Source: Micromonospora inositola
GTDB lineage: Bacteria > Actinomycetota > Actinomycetes > Mycobacteriales > Micromonosporaceae
Length of the DNA: 64,000 bases
Assembly (NCBI RefSeq): GCF_900090285.1
Contig: NZ_LT607754.1
Coordinates: forward strand, 5,544,001 to 5,608,000
Direction of reading: 5' to 3'
Position 1 is the stretch's first letter, and each line of letters begins with the position of its first letter. The notes beneath the pieces were generated by a model. It saw only the letters and a list, made by a program, of their open reading frames with translations. It did not search any database and had not been told where the DNA came from. Of this stretch, positions 48,990 to 60,856 are shown in pieces. The translations under genes were made by a program, and so were the position numbers.

Positions 48990-49649
48990 CTAGTGGGCGT
49001 GGTCGTGGTCGTGCTCCTCGTCCAGATCCAGGAACGGGTGCTCGTCGAGCCGGCCCACGAGACGGTCGTCGGCGGCCGGCTGGAACGGGCCCACCGGGTC
49101 GTCGTCGTCGAAGGACTCCAGGTCGACCGCGGTGCCGACCTCGCTGACCATCACCACCCCGTCGAGCGGCTCGAGCTCCGGGACGTCCAGCGCGCTGAGC
49201 GAGCCGTCGCCGCTCTGCAGCAGCTCCAGCACCGCCTCGCCGACGCCCTCGACGGGGGCCGGCTCGTCCTCCTCCGGGATGCCCTCCCGGCGGGCCGCCT
49301 CGGCCGCCCGGAGCAGGGCGGACACGCTCGGCACCCGGTAGTCGCGGCGCTGCCGCACCGAGACCACCCGCGGGTGCGGGTCGGTCGCCTCGACGCCCTC
49401 GGCGCCGCCGAAGCGCTCGTCGGCCTCGTCCGGGTCGATCGACTCCACGTCCCAAGGTGTGACCTCGCCGTAGGCGTCGAGCAGCTGCTCGTCGTAGGCG
49501 AACGAGGCGTTGTTCAACGCGACGTACGCCTGCCAGACGTTGTCGTCGTCGATCCGGCCCTCGGCGGCGCGAACGGCGGCCAGGTGGGCGCGGGCGGCGG
49601 CGATCACGCGCTCGAGAGCGGCGTCCAGCTCACCGTGCTGGTCGGTCAT
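48990..49649 (-). CDS. Acidic hypothetical protein with His-rich C-terminus
   Basis: A 219-aa soluble, strongly acidic protein. Residues 1-75 are helical (LERVIAAARAHLAAVRAAEG, NVWQAYVALNNASFAYDEQL); the rest is rich in Asp and Glu. It ends in DEEHDHDHAH, a possible metal-binding tail. No family is recognised with certainty. It lies 60 nt upstream of the M20 peptidase stop and is unlinked to other genes. Confidence 0.7.
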   Translation of the reverse strand: MTDQHGELDAALERVIAAARAHLAAVRAAEGRIDDDNVWQAYVALNNASFAYDEQLLDAYGEVTPWDVESIDPDEADERFGGAEGVEATDPHPRVVSVRQRRDYRVPSVSALLRAAEAARREGIPEEDEPAPVEGVGEAVLELLQSGDGSLSALDVPELEPLDGVVMVSEVGTAVDLESFDDDDPVGPFQPAADDRLVGRLDEHPFLDLDEEHDHDHAH

Positions 49650-49709
49650 GTGAGGCAGTCCCTTCGCGATGGGGGAGGATCCGCGTCGCCAGTGACGCCG
49701 CGGACACGG

Positions 49710-51038
49710 TTAGCAACTGCGGAGAAACCGGTCGAGAACCCGCACGCCGAACTGTAGCCCGTCCACCGGAACCCGCTCGTCGATGCCATGGAACAGGCCG
49801 GAGAAATTGAGGTCGGCGGGCAGCCGCAGCGGCGCGAACCCGAAGCAGCGGATGCCGAGCTGGGAGAAGGCCTTGGCGTCCGTGCCACCGGAGAGCATGT
49901 ACGGCACTGCCCGGGCGCCCGGGTCCTCGGCGCGCAGCGCGGCGGACATCGCGTCGACCAGGTCGCCGTCGAAGGTGGTCTCCAGGGCGGGCTGCCGCTG
50001 GATGTACTCGATGGCGATGTCCGGGCCGACCAGCTCGCGCAGCTGCTGCTCCAGCAGCTCCGACTGGCCGGGCAGGCTGCGGCAGTCGATGGTGGCGGTG
50101 GCCCGGCCGGGGATGACGTTGTCCTTGTAGCCGGCGGCCAGCCGGGTCGGGTTGGCGGTGTTGCGGATGGTCGCGCCGATGATGTTGGCGATCGGGCCGA
50201 GCTTGGCGATGGCGGTCTCCGGGTCCTCCGGGTCCAGCTCCACGCCGAGCAGGTCGGAGACCTCCTCCAGGAACGCCCGCACGGTGTCGGTGACCACCAC
50301 CGGGAAGCGGTGCCGGCCGATCCGGGCGACGGCCTCGGCCAGCGCGGTGACCGCGTTGTCGTCGTGCACCATCGAGCCGTGGCCGGGGCGGCCCTTGGCG
50401 TGCAGCCGCAGCCAGTCGATGCCCTTCTCGGCGGTCTCGATGAGGTAGAGCCGCTGGGACTCGTTGACCGAGTAGGAGAAGCCGCCGACCTCGCCGATCG
50501 CCTCGGTGCACCCGTCGAACAGGCCCCGGTGCCGCTGGGCGAGGAAGTGCGCGCCGTAGTCGCTGCCGGCTTCCTCGTCGGCGGTGAAGGCGAGCACGAT
50601 GTCCCGCGCCGGGCGGACCCCGGCGCGCTGCCAGTCGCGGACCACGGCGAGCACCATGGCGTCGAAGTCCTTCATGTCGATCGCGCCCCGACCCCACAGG
50701 TAGCCGTCGCGGATCTCGCCGGAGAACGGGTGCACCGACCACTCGCCCGGGTCGGCGGGGACCACGTCGAGGTGGCCGTGCACCAGGAGCGCGTCCCGGC
50801 CCGGGTCGGTGCCGGGGATCCGGGCGACGAGGTTGGCCCGGCCGGGCGCCGACTCGTGGATCTCCGCGTCGACGCCGACCTCGGCCAGCTTCTCCGCCAC
50901 GTACTCGGCGGCGCGGCGCTCGCCGACGCTGGTGTCGTTGTCCCCGGTGTTGGTGGTGTCGATGCGCAGCAGATCGCGACAGAGGTCGACGACCTCGTCG
51001 GTGGGGTCGGGTCGGGCGGAAGCGGCGTCGCTCGTCAT
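49710..51038 (-). CDS. M20/M25/M40 family metallo-hydrolase
   Basis: A 442-aa dizinc hydrolase. Metal-site motifs are LLVHGHLDVVPAD, WGRGAIDMKDFDAMV, and FTADEEAGSDYGAHF with catalytic Glu; the fourth site is GTDAKAFSQLGI. The dimerisation domain lies between about residues 200 and 320 (GRPGHGSMVHDDNAV). The likely activity is as an aminoacylase or dipeptidase (acetylornithine-deacetylase/ArgE-like). ATG 51038 (MTSDAASARPDPTDEVVDLC) is preferred. Confidence 0.93.
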   Translation of the reverse strand: MTSDAASARPDPTDEVVDLCRDLLRIDTTNTGDNDTSVGERRAAEYVAEKLAEVGVDAEIHESAPGRANLVARIPGTDPGRDALLVHGHLDVVPADPGEWSVHPFSGEIRDGYLWGRGAIDMKDFDAMVLAVVRDWQRAGVRPARDIVLAFTADEEAGSDYGAHFLAQRHRGLFDGCTEAIGEVGGFSYSVNESQRLYLIETAEKGIDWLRLHAKGRPGHGSMVHDDNAVTALAEAVARIGRHRFPVVVTDTVRAFLEEVSDLLGVELDPEDPETAIAKLGPIANIIGATIRNTANPTRLAAGYKDNVIPGRATATIDCRSLPGQSELLEQQLRELVGPDIAIEYIQRQPALETTFDGDLVDAMSAALRAEDPGARAVPYMLSGGTDAKAFSQLGIRCFGFAPLRLPADLNFSGLFHGIDERVPVDGLQFGVRVLDRFLRSC

Positions 51039-51223
51039 GGGCCCTTCATACCAGCCGGGTCGGCCCGGTGGCGCGCCCCGCCCGGCTCCCGGCGCGCTCG
51101 CCGACGGTCCGCCACGGCGTACGGCCCGGTTTAGCGCGCGCGGCGTCCGGGTACCGGCGCAGTCGTCCCCGCACCGCCCACCGGGCCGCCGGCCCCCGCC
51201 GGCCACGAGTCGAGGAGGGCACC

Positions 51224-51841
51224 ATGACCGTTCCCCTGCCGCCGCTGCCACCCGCCGCCGACGACGCGTACCGGCCCGGCGGCTCCAGCGTGGACGACCT
51301 CGTCGACCGGGAGCACCGGCAGCTGCTCGGCCTGGCCGACCAGGTCACCGACCCGGACCTGGCCGCGGAGCGCCGGCGCGAGGTGGTCGACGTGCTCACC
51401 GCCGCGGTGTCCCGGCACCTCTCCGCCGAGGAGCAGTACCTCTTCCCCGCCGCCCGGGCCGCCGTGCCGGACAGCGCCGAGCTGGTCGACCGGGAGATCG
51501 AGGGCGACGCCGCGCTGCTCACCGCCCTGAAGGGACTGTCCGGACCGGACGACCCGGCGCTGGCCGAGGTGGCCGACCGGGTACGCCGACACGTCGCCAG
51601 GGTGGCCGCGCTGGTGGCGCCGCTGCGCGAGGTGGCCACCGACGCCGAGCTGATCCGGCTGGGCAACCGCTGGCAGATCGCCGAGGAGGCGGCGCCGACC
51701 CGGCCGCACCCCGGCACCCCGGCCACCCCGCCGTGGAACAAGATCGTGGAACCGGCGGTGGGCGTGGTGGACAAGCTCCGGGACGCGGTGACCGGCCGGC
51801 GCACCCAGCTGGCGGACCTGGAGCGGCAGCCGAAGGCCTGA
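51224..51841 (+). CDS. Hemerythrin HHE cation-binding domain protein
   Basis: A 205-aa protein with a four-helix hemerythrin domain. Candidate iron ligands are His in VDREHRQLLGLADQ, His/Glu in VSRHLSAEEQYLFPAA, and His in RVRRHVARVAALV. A C-terminal helix follows a Pro-rich linker (RPHPGTPATPPWNKIV). Actinobacterial relatives respond to peroxide or NO; the role here is unknown. ATG 51224 follows GAGGAGG. Confidence 0.85.
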   Translation: MTVPLPPLPPAADDAYRPGGSSVDDLVDREHRQLLGLADQVTDPDLAAERRREVVDVLTAAVSRHLSAEEQYLFPAARAAVPDSAELVDREIEGDAALLTALKGLSGPDDPALAEVADRVRRHVARVAALVAPLREVATDAELIRLGNRWQIAEEAAPTRPHPGTPATPPWNKIVEPAVGVVDKLRDAVTGRRTQLADLERQPKA

Positions 51842-51920
51842 CCCGGCCCCCGTACGCATCGGGCGAGGCCGATGCCGTTCGGCCCTTCCATCCATCGTTG
51901 CGTGGCCCTACGGTCACCGT

Positions 51921-52916
51921 ATGAATCTGGAGCTGCGACACCTGCGGGTGGTCTGCGCGATCGCGGAGACGGGGAGCGTGACCAAGGCGGCCTCCTCGCT
52001 CGGCCTGGCCCAGCCGGCCCTGACCGCCCAGCTCCAGCGCATCGAGCGGATCCTGGGCGGCCCGCTGTTCGAGCGGGACCGCCGGGGTGCCCGCCCCACC
52101 GCGCTGGGCGAGCTGGTGCTGGCCCGGGCCCGGGTGCTGCTGCCGGCGGTGAAGGGCCTGCAGGACGAGGCGGCGCGGCTGGCCGGGGCGGGCGACCCGC
52201 TGGGCCGGTACCGGTTCGGCGGGGTGAACAGCCCGATCCTCGGCCGGCTGGTGCACCGGCTCGCCGCCGAGCAGCCCCAGCTGCAGATCACCACGTACGC
52301 CTCCTGGTCGGTGGACGAACTGGCCCAGCTCGTGGCCGGTGGGCGGCTGGACTTCGCGCTCACCGGGGTCTGCGGCGCCGCGACCCCGTCGGCGGAGTTC
52401 GGGCTGAGCTGGGGGGAGGTCGCCGTCGACCCGGTCCTCGTGCTGCTGCCGCAGACCCACCCGATGGCCGACCGGGAGGAGGTGCGGCTGGGGGACCTGC
52501 GGCGGGAGCAGTGGGTGGCGGCGCCCGGCGACGGCTGCTTCGGCGACTGTTTCGCCGCCGCCTGCGCCCGCGCCGGCTTCACCCCACGGAAGGTGTACGA
52601 GACGGACGTCCGCGGCTGCATGGACCTGGTCGAGGCCGGCGAGGCGGTGGCGCTCTGCCAGGCCACCTTCCGCCCGGTCACCGGGCTGGTCACCCGCCGG
52701 CTGGCCGGGACGCCGCTGCGCTGGCGGCTGCTGCTGGGCTGGCACCCGGACGCGCCGGCCGCCCGGGCCGCCGAGACGGTGCTGGAGACGGCGGTGGCCG
52801 CGTACACGGATTCGCTGGCGCCGCACCCCGACTATCTGGCCTGGCTGCTGCGCCACCCCGACTTCGGCGCCCACCCGTCGGCGGCAGGGGCGCCCGGCGG
52901 GGTGCGAACCGCCTGA
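51921..52916 (+). CDS. LysR-family transcriptional regulator
   Basis: A 331-aa regulator starting with MNLELRHLRVVCAIAETGSV. The winged HTH contains TKAASSLGLAQPALTAQLQR and LFERDRRGARPTALGELV. The effector-binding domain (about 95-300) includes RYRFGGVNSPILGRLVHRLA and VLVLLPQTHPMADREEVRL. There is no divergent partner gene; the adjacent target is unclear. The C-terminal 15 residues are low complexity. Confidence 0.93.
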   Translation: MNLELRHLRVVCAIAETGSVTKAASSLGLAQPALTAQLQRIERILGGPLFERDRRGARPTALGELVLARARVLLPAVKGLQDEAARLAGAGDPLGRYRFGGVNSPILGRLVHRLAAEQPQLQITTYASWSVDELAQLVAGGRLDFALTGVCGAATPSAEFGLSWGEVAVDPVLVLLPQTHPMADREEVRLGDLRREQWVAAPGDGCFGDCFAAACARAGFTPRKVYETDVRGCMDLVEAGEAVALCQATFRPVTGLVTRRLAGTPLRWRLLLGWHPDAPAARAAETVLETAVAAYTDSLAPHPDYLAWLLRHPDFGAHPSAAGAPGGVRTA

Positions 52917-52935
52917 CGGCGGGTATCAGGGCAGC

Positions 52936-53172
52936 ATGACCGATCTGTACCCCGCGGCCGACCAGCGGGAGCTGCTGCGCCAGGCGGCCGCCGCACACAG
53001 CGCCGCCTCCCGGGACGTCGAGACCTTCCTGCGCCGGCTGCCCGAGGTGCCGGACCCGGCCGACATCACCGAGTACGCCAACCTGCTCGCCCGCGAGGAA
53101 CGGGCCCGCCTCGACCGGCAGGCTGCCGCCGACGCCACCGGCCTGCAACTGCCCAGCATGGAATCGGAGTAA
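52936..53172 (+). CDS. Small hypothetical protein (78 aa)
   Basis: A 78-aa helical, charged protein, MTDLYPAADQRELLRQAAAA then FLRRLPEVPDPADITEYANL. No domain is recognised. It starts 19 nt after the LysR stop, so it may be cotranscribed. A hairpin follows it at 53187. Confidence 0.6.
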   Translation: MTDLYPAADQRELLRQAAAAHSAASRDVETFLRRLPEVPDPADITEYANLLAREERARLDRQAAADATGLQLPSMESE

Positions 53173-53186
53173 CCGCGCACGCGGAG

Positions 53187-53214
53187 CGGCACCCGGGCGT
53201 CGTCCCGGGTGCCG
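53187..53214. terminator. 11-bp hairpin between convergent genes
   Basis: The arms CGGCACCCGGG (53187-53197) and CCCGGGTGCCG (53204-53214) flank the loop CGTCGT. It separates the 52936 gene from the convergent DUF3140 gene. Confidence 0.75.
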
Positions 53215-53226
53215 TTCCAGCGTGGA

Positions 53227-53580
53227 TCAGCGTTCCACCAGGACGTCGTGGCCGAGGTCGAGCAGGGAGTGCCGCCAATCGTCGTCGGCGTTGCCCCGCG
53301 GCGGCTTCGCGTCCGCGAGGGACCGGATCTGATCGATGGCGTCCCGCATCACCTCGATGTCCTCCGGAGTGAGGTCCACCTTGCGCTTGCTCAGCACGTG
53401 CAGGATCTGCCGGCCCGGCTCCGGCAGGTCCAGGTCCGGGTTGGGGCCGAACGACTCCTCCCCCGACCCCCGCGTCAGCAGCCACTGCCGCAGCTGCTCG
53501 GAGGGGACGTTCACCTCGGCATGGAAGTCGTCCCAGATCACCTCGACCTCGGGCTCCAGCCGCTTCTCGCGTACCATCAC
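53227..53580 (-). CDS. DUF3140 family protein
   Basis: A 117-aa protein matching DUF3140 (VIWDDFHAEVNVPSEQLRQW, RKVDLTPEDIEVMRDAIDQI, DDDWRHSLLDLGHDVLVER). GTG 53580 overlaps the stop of the small upstream gene by 4 nt (GTGA). Function unknown. It is the last gene of a three-gene operon starting with the ClpC-like ATPase. Confidence 0.85.
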   Translation of the reverse strand: MMVREKRLEPEVEVIWDDFHAEVNVPSEQLRQWLLTRGSGEESFGPNPDLDLPEPGRQILHVLSKRKVDLTPEDIEVMRDAIDQIRSLADAKPPRGNADDDWRHSLLDLGHDVLVER

Positions 53581-53758
53581 GCCTCCTTTCCCGGCGGCGG
53601 CCCGGACTGCGCCGGCTCGCCCTCGTCGGTCCGCTGCTTCAGGCCCTCCGGCGGCACCTTCACCCGGGACGGGTTGGCCGTGGGGGGCGCCACGATCGGT
53701 TCAGTGCGCTCGGTGTCCTCCTCGGACTCCTCCGGTTCGGTCATCTCCGCCCTCCGGT

Positions 53759-53762
<4 letters not shown>
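53577..53762 (-). CDS. Small acidic hypothetical protein (61 aa)
   Basis: A 61-aa disordered protein rich in Glu, Pro and Thr (MTEPEESEEDTERTEPIVAP). ATG 53762 overlaps the Clp stop (ATGA), and its own TGA overlaps the DUF3140 start (GTGA). This makes a fully coupled three-gene unit and supports it being real despite low complexity. Function unknown. Confidence 0.6.
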
Positions 53763-56308
<2,546 letters not shown>

Positions 56309-56428
56309 CTCTGTCCTCCGGAGTCGGGCGCGGCACGGTCGCCGAAGGCAACCCGTGGGCGCGGCACGGTCGGCGGTGGCTACCCGGCGGTCGGCGCGAC
56401 AAACTCCCCCGGGTGGCAGGCTGGGGAC

Positions 56429-56821
56429 ATGGAGACCACTCCGCTGCTCATCGTCGACGGCGCCAACGTGGTCGGTTCCCGGCCGAACGGCTGGTGGCGG
56501 GACCGGGCCGGCGCGGCGGCCCGGCTGCGCGACGCCCTGGTGCCGCTGGCCGAGCGGGGTGTTCCGCCGGAGCTGCCGCCGCCGGTGGAGGTGGTGCTGG
56601 TGGTGGAGGGGGCGGCCCGAGACGTCCCGGGCGTCCCGGGGGTCCGGGTGGTCTCCGCTCCCGGTTCGGGCGACGACACCATCGTCGAGCTGGTCGCGGC
56701 CGCGCCGGGCCGCCGTCGCGTGGTGGTGACGGCCGACCGTGAGCTGCGCGCGCGGGTGGGAGCGCTCGGAGCCGAGGTGCACGGCCCCCGCTGGCTCCGC
56801 CCGGACCCGGCCGACGGCTGA
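56429..56821 (+). CDS. NYN/PIN-like domain protein
   Basis: A 130-aa protein. LLIVDGANVVGSRPNGWW carries the first acid of the PIN-like fold; GSGDDTIVELVAAAPGRRR and VVVTADRELRARVGALGAE carry the other acids. The pattern resembles YacP/NYN nucleases that cut RNA. Nuclease activity is inferred. It is divergent from the ClpC-like gene across about 120 bp. Confidence 0.8.
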   Translation: METTPLLIVDGANVVGSRPNGWWRDRAGAAARLRDALVPLAERGVPPELPPPVEVVLVVEGAARDVPGVPGVRVVSAPGSGDDTIVELVAAAPGRRRVVVTADRELRARVGALGAEVHGPRWLRPDPADG

Positions 56822-57040
56822 CCGGCGCACCCCCGCTCCGCCACGGGCACCGGGACGCGGGCGACCCGTGGACCGGACCCGTCCGTCCACCGACGGGACC
56901 GCGACGGGCCTGGCCGGCGGGGCCTTTCCCCACGTCAGACGCCGAATCGGACAGCCGGGCAGGAACACCGCGAGGGTGGATTTTCGCTCACCCGGCGGGA
57001 TGGGTTGTAATGGAGATCTCCCCGCCCCCAGGAGGTCCCC

Positions 57041-57301
57041 GTGGCGAGCGTCGCCGAGCTGAAGGCAGCCATCGATGTCGCCCTCCAGCAGATAGGTGAC
57101 GGGCAGACAGCCGTGCACGCGGCCGGCGAGAAGCTGGCCGAGGCGCAGCAGACCCTGGCCGGCGCGCTGGAGGGCAGCGGGCACGCCACGGTCGAGGCCG
57201 CGCAGGCCTCGCTGACCCAGGCCAGCCAGGAGCTGGAGGAGTGTCTCGCCGCGACACTGGTGGCGGTCGAGCAGGCGCAGCTCTACGTGTCGACCCTGTA
57301 G
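57041..57301 (+). CDS. Small helical protein, first gene of the FtsK-like cluster
   Basis: An 86-aa protein starting at GTG 57041 after AGGAGG. It is entirely helical with heptad-like spacing (VAELKAAIDVALQQIGDGQ, GHATVEAAQASLTQASQELE). Its size and two-helix look recall WXG100 substrates of type VII secretion, but the WXG motif is absent. It may be a DUF6244-like protein; this is from memory and unverified. It begins a run of genes on the same strand ending in an FtsK-like ATPase. Confidence 0.7.
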   Translation: MASVAELKAAIDVALQQIGDGQTAVHAAGEKLAEAQQTLAGALEGSGHATVEAAQASLTQASQELEECLAATLVAVEQAQLYVSTL

Positions 57302-57309
57302 AGCCGGCC

Positions 57310-58191
57310 GTGTCCATCATCGAGGACGTCGGCGCGCAGGTTCGCGCCGCTGTCGAGGAGCTGCCGCTCGCCCCGCTGGCGCTGGCGCTGGAGAAGTTGG
57401 GGCAGGCCACCGAGCGGCTGCGCTGGGTCCGGCAGGAGTCGGCGAACCCGATGGGCGTGCCGGAGCTGTCCGCCGCCACCGAGCACGCCGAGACCGCCGG
57501 GTACGCGTTGCGGGTCGCCCAGGAGCAGCTGGCCGGCTATCTGGCCGCGATCGGGCTGGCCGCGGACGGCTCGCCCGCGCCAAGCCCGGAGGACCGCCGG
57601 CCGAAGCACGACCCGCCTCGGGACGTGCCGGCGCCGCGGGCCGCGCCGGAGCAGGGCGCCGACCCGACGATGCGGCGCTGGTGGTCGGTGCGCGTGGCGG
57701 AGCTGACCGGTGGCCGGGACGGACCGCCGGACGAGCCGGACGAGCGGGTCGGCGACGCCCGCGAACTGCTGCGCCGGGTGGTCACCGGGGTCCGCGCCGG
57801 TGACCGGGACCGGCTGCACAGCGAGCTGCGCCGGGCGCACACGGACGCCGGCCTCGGCCTGGCCGCGGTCGCCCCGCCGCTGCTGCGCGACCTGGCCGGC
57901 GAGCTGCTCGGCCACCCGCCCCGGGCCGACGACCTGGGCCGGCTGCGCCGGGAGTTGGACGGCCGGGTCCGGGACCTGCTGCCCGGGCTGCCGCCGCCGG
58001 TGCTGGACACCCTGCTCACCCGGGTGTGCCGGATGCCCCCGCCGCGCCGCTCCGGCGACCAGGACCAGCCGCACGCCGCCGACCCCGCGGTCACCGCCGG
58101 AGTGGTCACCGGGGTGCTGCTCGCCCGGCTCGGCCGGGACCTGCCGACGGACGCCGACGAGCGGCAGCCGTCCCGGGGCGCCGATGGCTGA
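57310..58191 (+). CDS. Hypothetical protein of the FtsK-like cluster
   Basis: A 293-aa protein, GTG 57310. Residues 1-85 are helical (VGAQVRAAVEELPLAPLALA, LEKLGQATERLRWVRQESAN). A Pro/Arg linker (about 90-120) leads to a helical C-terminal domain (LHSELRRAHTDAGLGLAAVA, RLRRELDGRVRDLLPGLPPP). No catalytic motif or membrane helix is seen. It overlaps the ATPase start by 8 nt (ATGGCTGA), so the two are coupled. Function unknown. Confidence 0.75.
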   Translation: MSIIEDVGAQVRAAVEELPLAPLALALEKLGQATERLRWVRQESANPMGVPELSAATEHAETAGYALRVAQEQLAGYLAAIGLAADGSPAPSPEDRRPKHDPPRDVPAPRAAPEQGADPTMRRWWSVRVAELTGGRDGPPDEPDERVGDARELLRRVVTGVRAGDRDRLHSELRRAHTDAGLGLAAVAPPLLRDLAGELLGHPPRADDLGRLRRELDGRVRDLLPGLPPPVLDTLLTRVCRMPPPRRSGDQDQPHAADPAVTAGVVTGVLLARLGRDLPTDADERQPSRGADG

Positions 58192-60856
58192 CATCCGCGG
58201 TCAACTGGCGACCCGGGTCCGGGGGATGCTCTCCGAGGCGCTCGGCGCGACCCGCAACCGGCTGGCCGCCGCCGACGCCGACCTGGCCGCCGGCACCGAG
58301 CGGCTGGCCCGGGTGCGGCGCGCCGCGGCGGCCGTACCGGAACGGGTCGGCGCGGCCCGCGACCGCCGGCTGGCCGAGATCGACGCCCGGCACACCGCGC
58401 GGATCGCGGAGCTGGCCCGCCGGGCCGCGGCGGCCGCGCAGCGCGAGGCCCCCGGCGCGGCCTCGGCGCCGTGGGCGCGTTGGCAGGCCACGCCCGCCGG
58501 CCGGGCGGAGACGCCCGGCGCGGTGCGGATCGGCACGGTCCGGATCCCCGACGCCGAGCCGGTGCCGGCGCTGGTGCCGCTGCTGGACGCCGGCCACGTG
58601 CACCTGGCCGGCAGCGACCGGGCGGGCATCGCCGCGGTGGTGCCGGCCCTGCTGCTGCGCTCGGTCGGCCGCGCCGACCCGGGCGCGGTCCGCCTCTTCG
58701 GGTACGACCCGGAGCACCTCGGCGGCGGCCTGGCCGGGTTCGCCCCGCTGGGCACCGCCGGGCTGCTCACCTTCGTCGGCCCGGGCGGGCTCGGTCGACT
58801 GCTGGACGACCTGGTGGAGCAGATCCGCCGGATCAACGAGACGGTGCTGGCCGGTGAGTACAGCTCACTGCGCGAGCTGGCCGCGGCGACCGGCCGGCGT
58901 CCGGAACCGTGGCGGGTGGCGGTGCTGCTCGGCGGCGACGAGCTGTCCCGGCACGAGCGCGGCCAGCTGGACCGGGTGGTCCGCACCGGCGCCGCGTGCG
59001 GGGTGCACCTGGTGGTCCGCGGCATCGAGCTGCCCGAAGACCCGACCGTCTCCCGGGTCGTGGTGGAGCCGGACGGCGCCCGGATCGGCGGCCTGCCGGT
59101 CACCCTCGACGACCCGCCGCCGGCCATCCTGGTCACCGAGACCTGCCGGGAGGTGGCGTCCCGGGTCAACGCCGGCCCGCCGCCGGCGCCTTTCGCCGAC
59201 CTGCTCCCGCCGCCGGAGCGGATGTGGCAGGAGGACTCGGCGCACGGGCTGACCGCACCGATCGGCGACGGCCCGCACGGCCGCCCGGTGCTGCTCACCC
59301 TCGGCGACTACCCGCCGCACGCCCTGATCGGCGGTCCCTCGGGCACCGGCAAGACCAACCTGATCTTCGCCTGGATCGGCGCGCTGGCGGCCCGCTACTC
59401 CCCCGCCGAGCTGGAGTTCTACCTGCTGGACTTCAAGGAGGGGGTGTCCTTCGCCCGGTTCGCCCAGGGCCGGCGGGACCCGAGCTGGCTGCCACACATG
59501 CGGCTGGTCGGGATCAACGTCAACACCGACCGGGAGTTCGGGCTGGCGCTGCTGCGCTTCCTCGCCGAGGAACTGCGCCGCCGGGCGGACGCGGCCAAGA
59601 AGCACGAGGTCACCAAGCTGGCCGAGCTACGGGCGGTCGACCCGACCGGGCACTGGCCGCGGATCGTCGCGGTGGTCGACGAGTTCCAGGCGCTGCTGGC
59701 CGGGCGGGACGTGGTGGCCCGGGAGGCCGCCGACCTGCTGGAGGACCTGGCCCGGCGGGGCCGGTCGCAGGGCATCCACCTGGTGCTCGCCTCGCAGGAC
59801 GTCCGCGGCATCGAGGCGCTGTGGGGGCGGCCCGCCCTGGTCGCCCAGTTCACCCTGCGCATCGCGCTGCCCAAGGCGCTGCGCATCCTGGCCGAACGCA
59901 ACGACGCCGCCCAGTCGCTGCCCCGGCACCACGCCGTGGTCAACGCCGAGTCCGGGCTGGCCGAGGGGAACGAGGTGGCCCGGATCCCCTCGGCCAGCGA
60001 CTGGGAGAGCTGGAGCGAGTTGCAGCACCGGCTGTGGCGGATGCGCCCGGCCGACGCCGCCCCGGCCCGGCTCTTCGACGGCGACGCGATCCCGAGGCTC
60101 GCGGACGCGCCGGATTTCCGGGCGCTGACGGTGCCGGACGAGGGGGCGCCGCGCAGCCCGGTGGCCCTGCTCGGGGAGATCATCGACGTGCAGGCCCGAT
60201 CGGCGGCGCTGCGACTGCCCCGGGCCCCCGGCCGGAACCTGGCGGTGCTCGGCACCCGGGTCGACGAGGCGTGCGCGGTGCTGGACGCCGCCGCCCGGTC
60301 CCTGGCCCGCCAGCACCGCCCCGGCACCGCGCGGTTCTCCATCGCCTGCCTCGACCAGGACGCCGACCCGGCCGCCCGCGCCCTGTACGAGGACCTGGCC
60401 GACGACGCCGCCTGGTACGACGAGGAGACAATCCCCGAACTGATGGCCGAGGTGGGCGACTCGCTCGGCGCCCCGGGCACCCGGAACACCCCGCACTACC
60501 TGCTGCTCTACGCGGTCGACGCGGCGGCCGGTCAGCTCGCCGGGCGGGCCGGGCGGCGGACCGGGCTGGAGCAGCTGCGCCGGATCCTGCACGACGGGCC
60601 GGAACGGCGTACCCACGTGCTGGCCTGGTGGCGCGGGGTGGCGCGGATGCGGGTCGACCTGGGCGGGCCGGCCGCCCGCACCGACCAGATCGGCGCGTGG
60701 GTGGCGCTCGACGTGCAGGGCGCGGAGCTGGGCTCCGCGCTCTACCCGGGCACCGGCGGGCCGGACTGGTACCCCCGGCCGTGGCGGGGCCTGTACTTCG
60801 ACCGGGCGGCGCACCGCACCGGACAGGTGATCATCCCTTATGGTCCGTCCCGTTGA
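58184..60856 (+). CDS. FtsK/SpoIIIE-domain (EccC-like) ATPase without membrane helices
   Basis: An 890-aa ATPase. Residues 1-100 form a coiled coil (ATRNRLAAADADLAAGTERL). A degenerate ATPase-like module (about 130-330) is followed by the main FtsK domain with Walker A GGPSGTGKT at 383-391 and Walker B AVVDEFQ with D499/E500. RGRSQGIHLVLASQD is the sensor-like segment. A second partial module follows (about 660-880). It lacks membrane segments, unlike FtsK. It resembles the EccC motors of type VII secretion or DNA translocases. Its TGA lies within the end of the adjacent TnpB element, so the natural C-terminus could differ. Confidence 0.88.
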   Translation: MADIRGQLATRVRGMLSEALGATRNRLAAADADLAAGTERLARVRRAAAAVPERVGAARDRRLAEIDARHTARIAELARRAAAAAQREAPGAASAPWARWQATPAGRAETPGAVRIGTVRIPDAEPVPALVPLLDAGHVHLAGSDRAGIAAVVPALLLRSVGRADPGAVRLFGYDPEHLGGGLAGFAPLGTAGLLTFVGPGGLGRLLDDLVEQIRRINETVLAGEYSSLRELAAATGRRPEPWRVAVLLGGDELSRHERGQLDRVVRTGAACGVHLVVRGIELPEDPTVSRVVVEPDGARIGGLPVTLDDPPPAILVTETCREVASRVNAGPPPAPFADLLPPPERMWQEDSAHGLTAPIGDGPHGRPVLLTLGDYPPHALIGGPSGTGKTNLIFAWIGALAARYSPAELEFYLLDFKEGVSFARFAQGRRDPSWLPHMRLVGINVNTDREFGLALLRFLAEELRRRADAAKKHEVTKLAELRAVDPTGHWPRIVAVVDEFQALLAGRDVVAREAADLLEDLARRGRSQGIHLVLASQDVRGIEALWGRPALVAQFTLRIALPKALRILAERNDAAQSLPRHHAVVNAESGLAEGNEVARIPSASDWESWSELQHRLWRMRPADAAPARLFDGDAIPRLADAPDFRALTVPDEGAPRSPVALLGEIIDVQARSAALRLPRAPGRNLAVLGTRVDEACAVLDAAARSLARQHRPGTARFSIACLDQDADPAARALYEDLADDAAWYDEETIPELMAEVGDSLGAPGTRNTPHYLLLYAVDAAAGQLAGRAGRRTGLEQLRRILHDGPERRTHVLAWWRGVARMRVDLGGPAARTDQIGAWVALDVQGAELGSALYPGTGGPDWYPRPWRGLYFDRAAHRTGQVIIPYGPSR

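Noticed and set aside
57041..57301. Genuine WXG100/ESX substrate
   Set aside because: Size and helices fit, but there is no WXG turn and no C-terminal YxxxD/E secretion signal; kept only as a resemblance.
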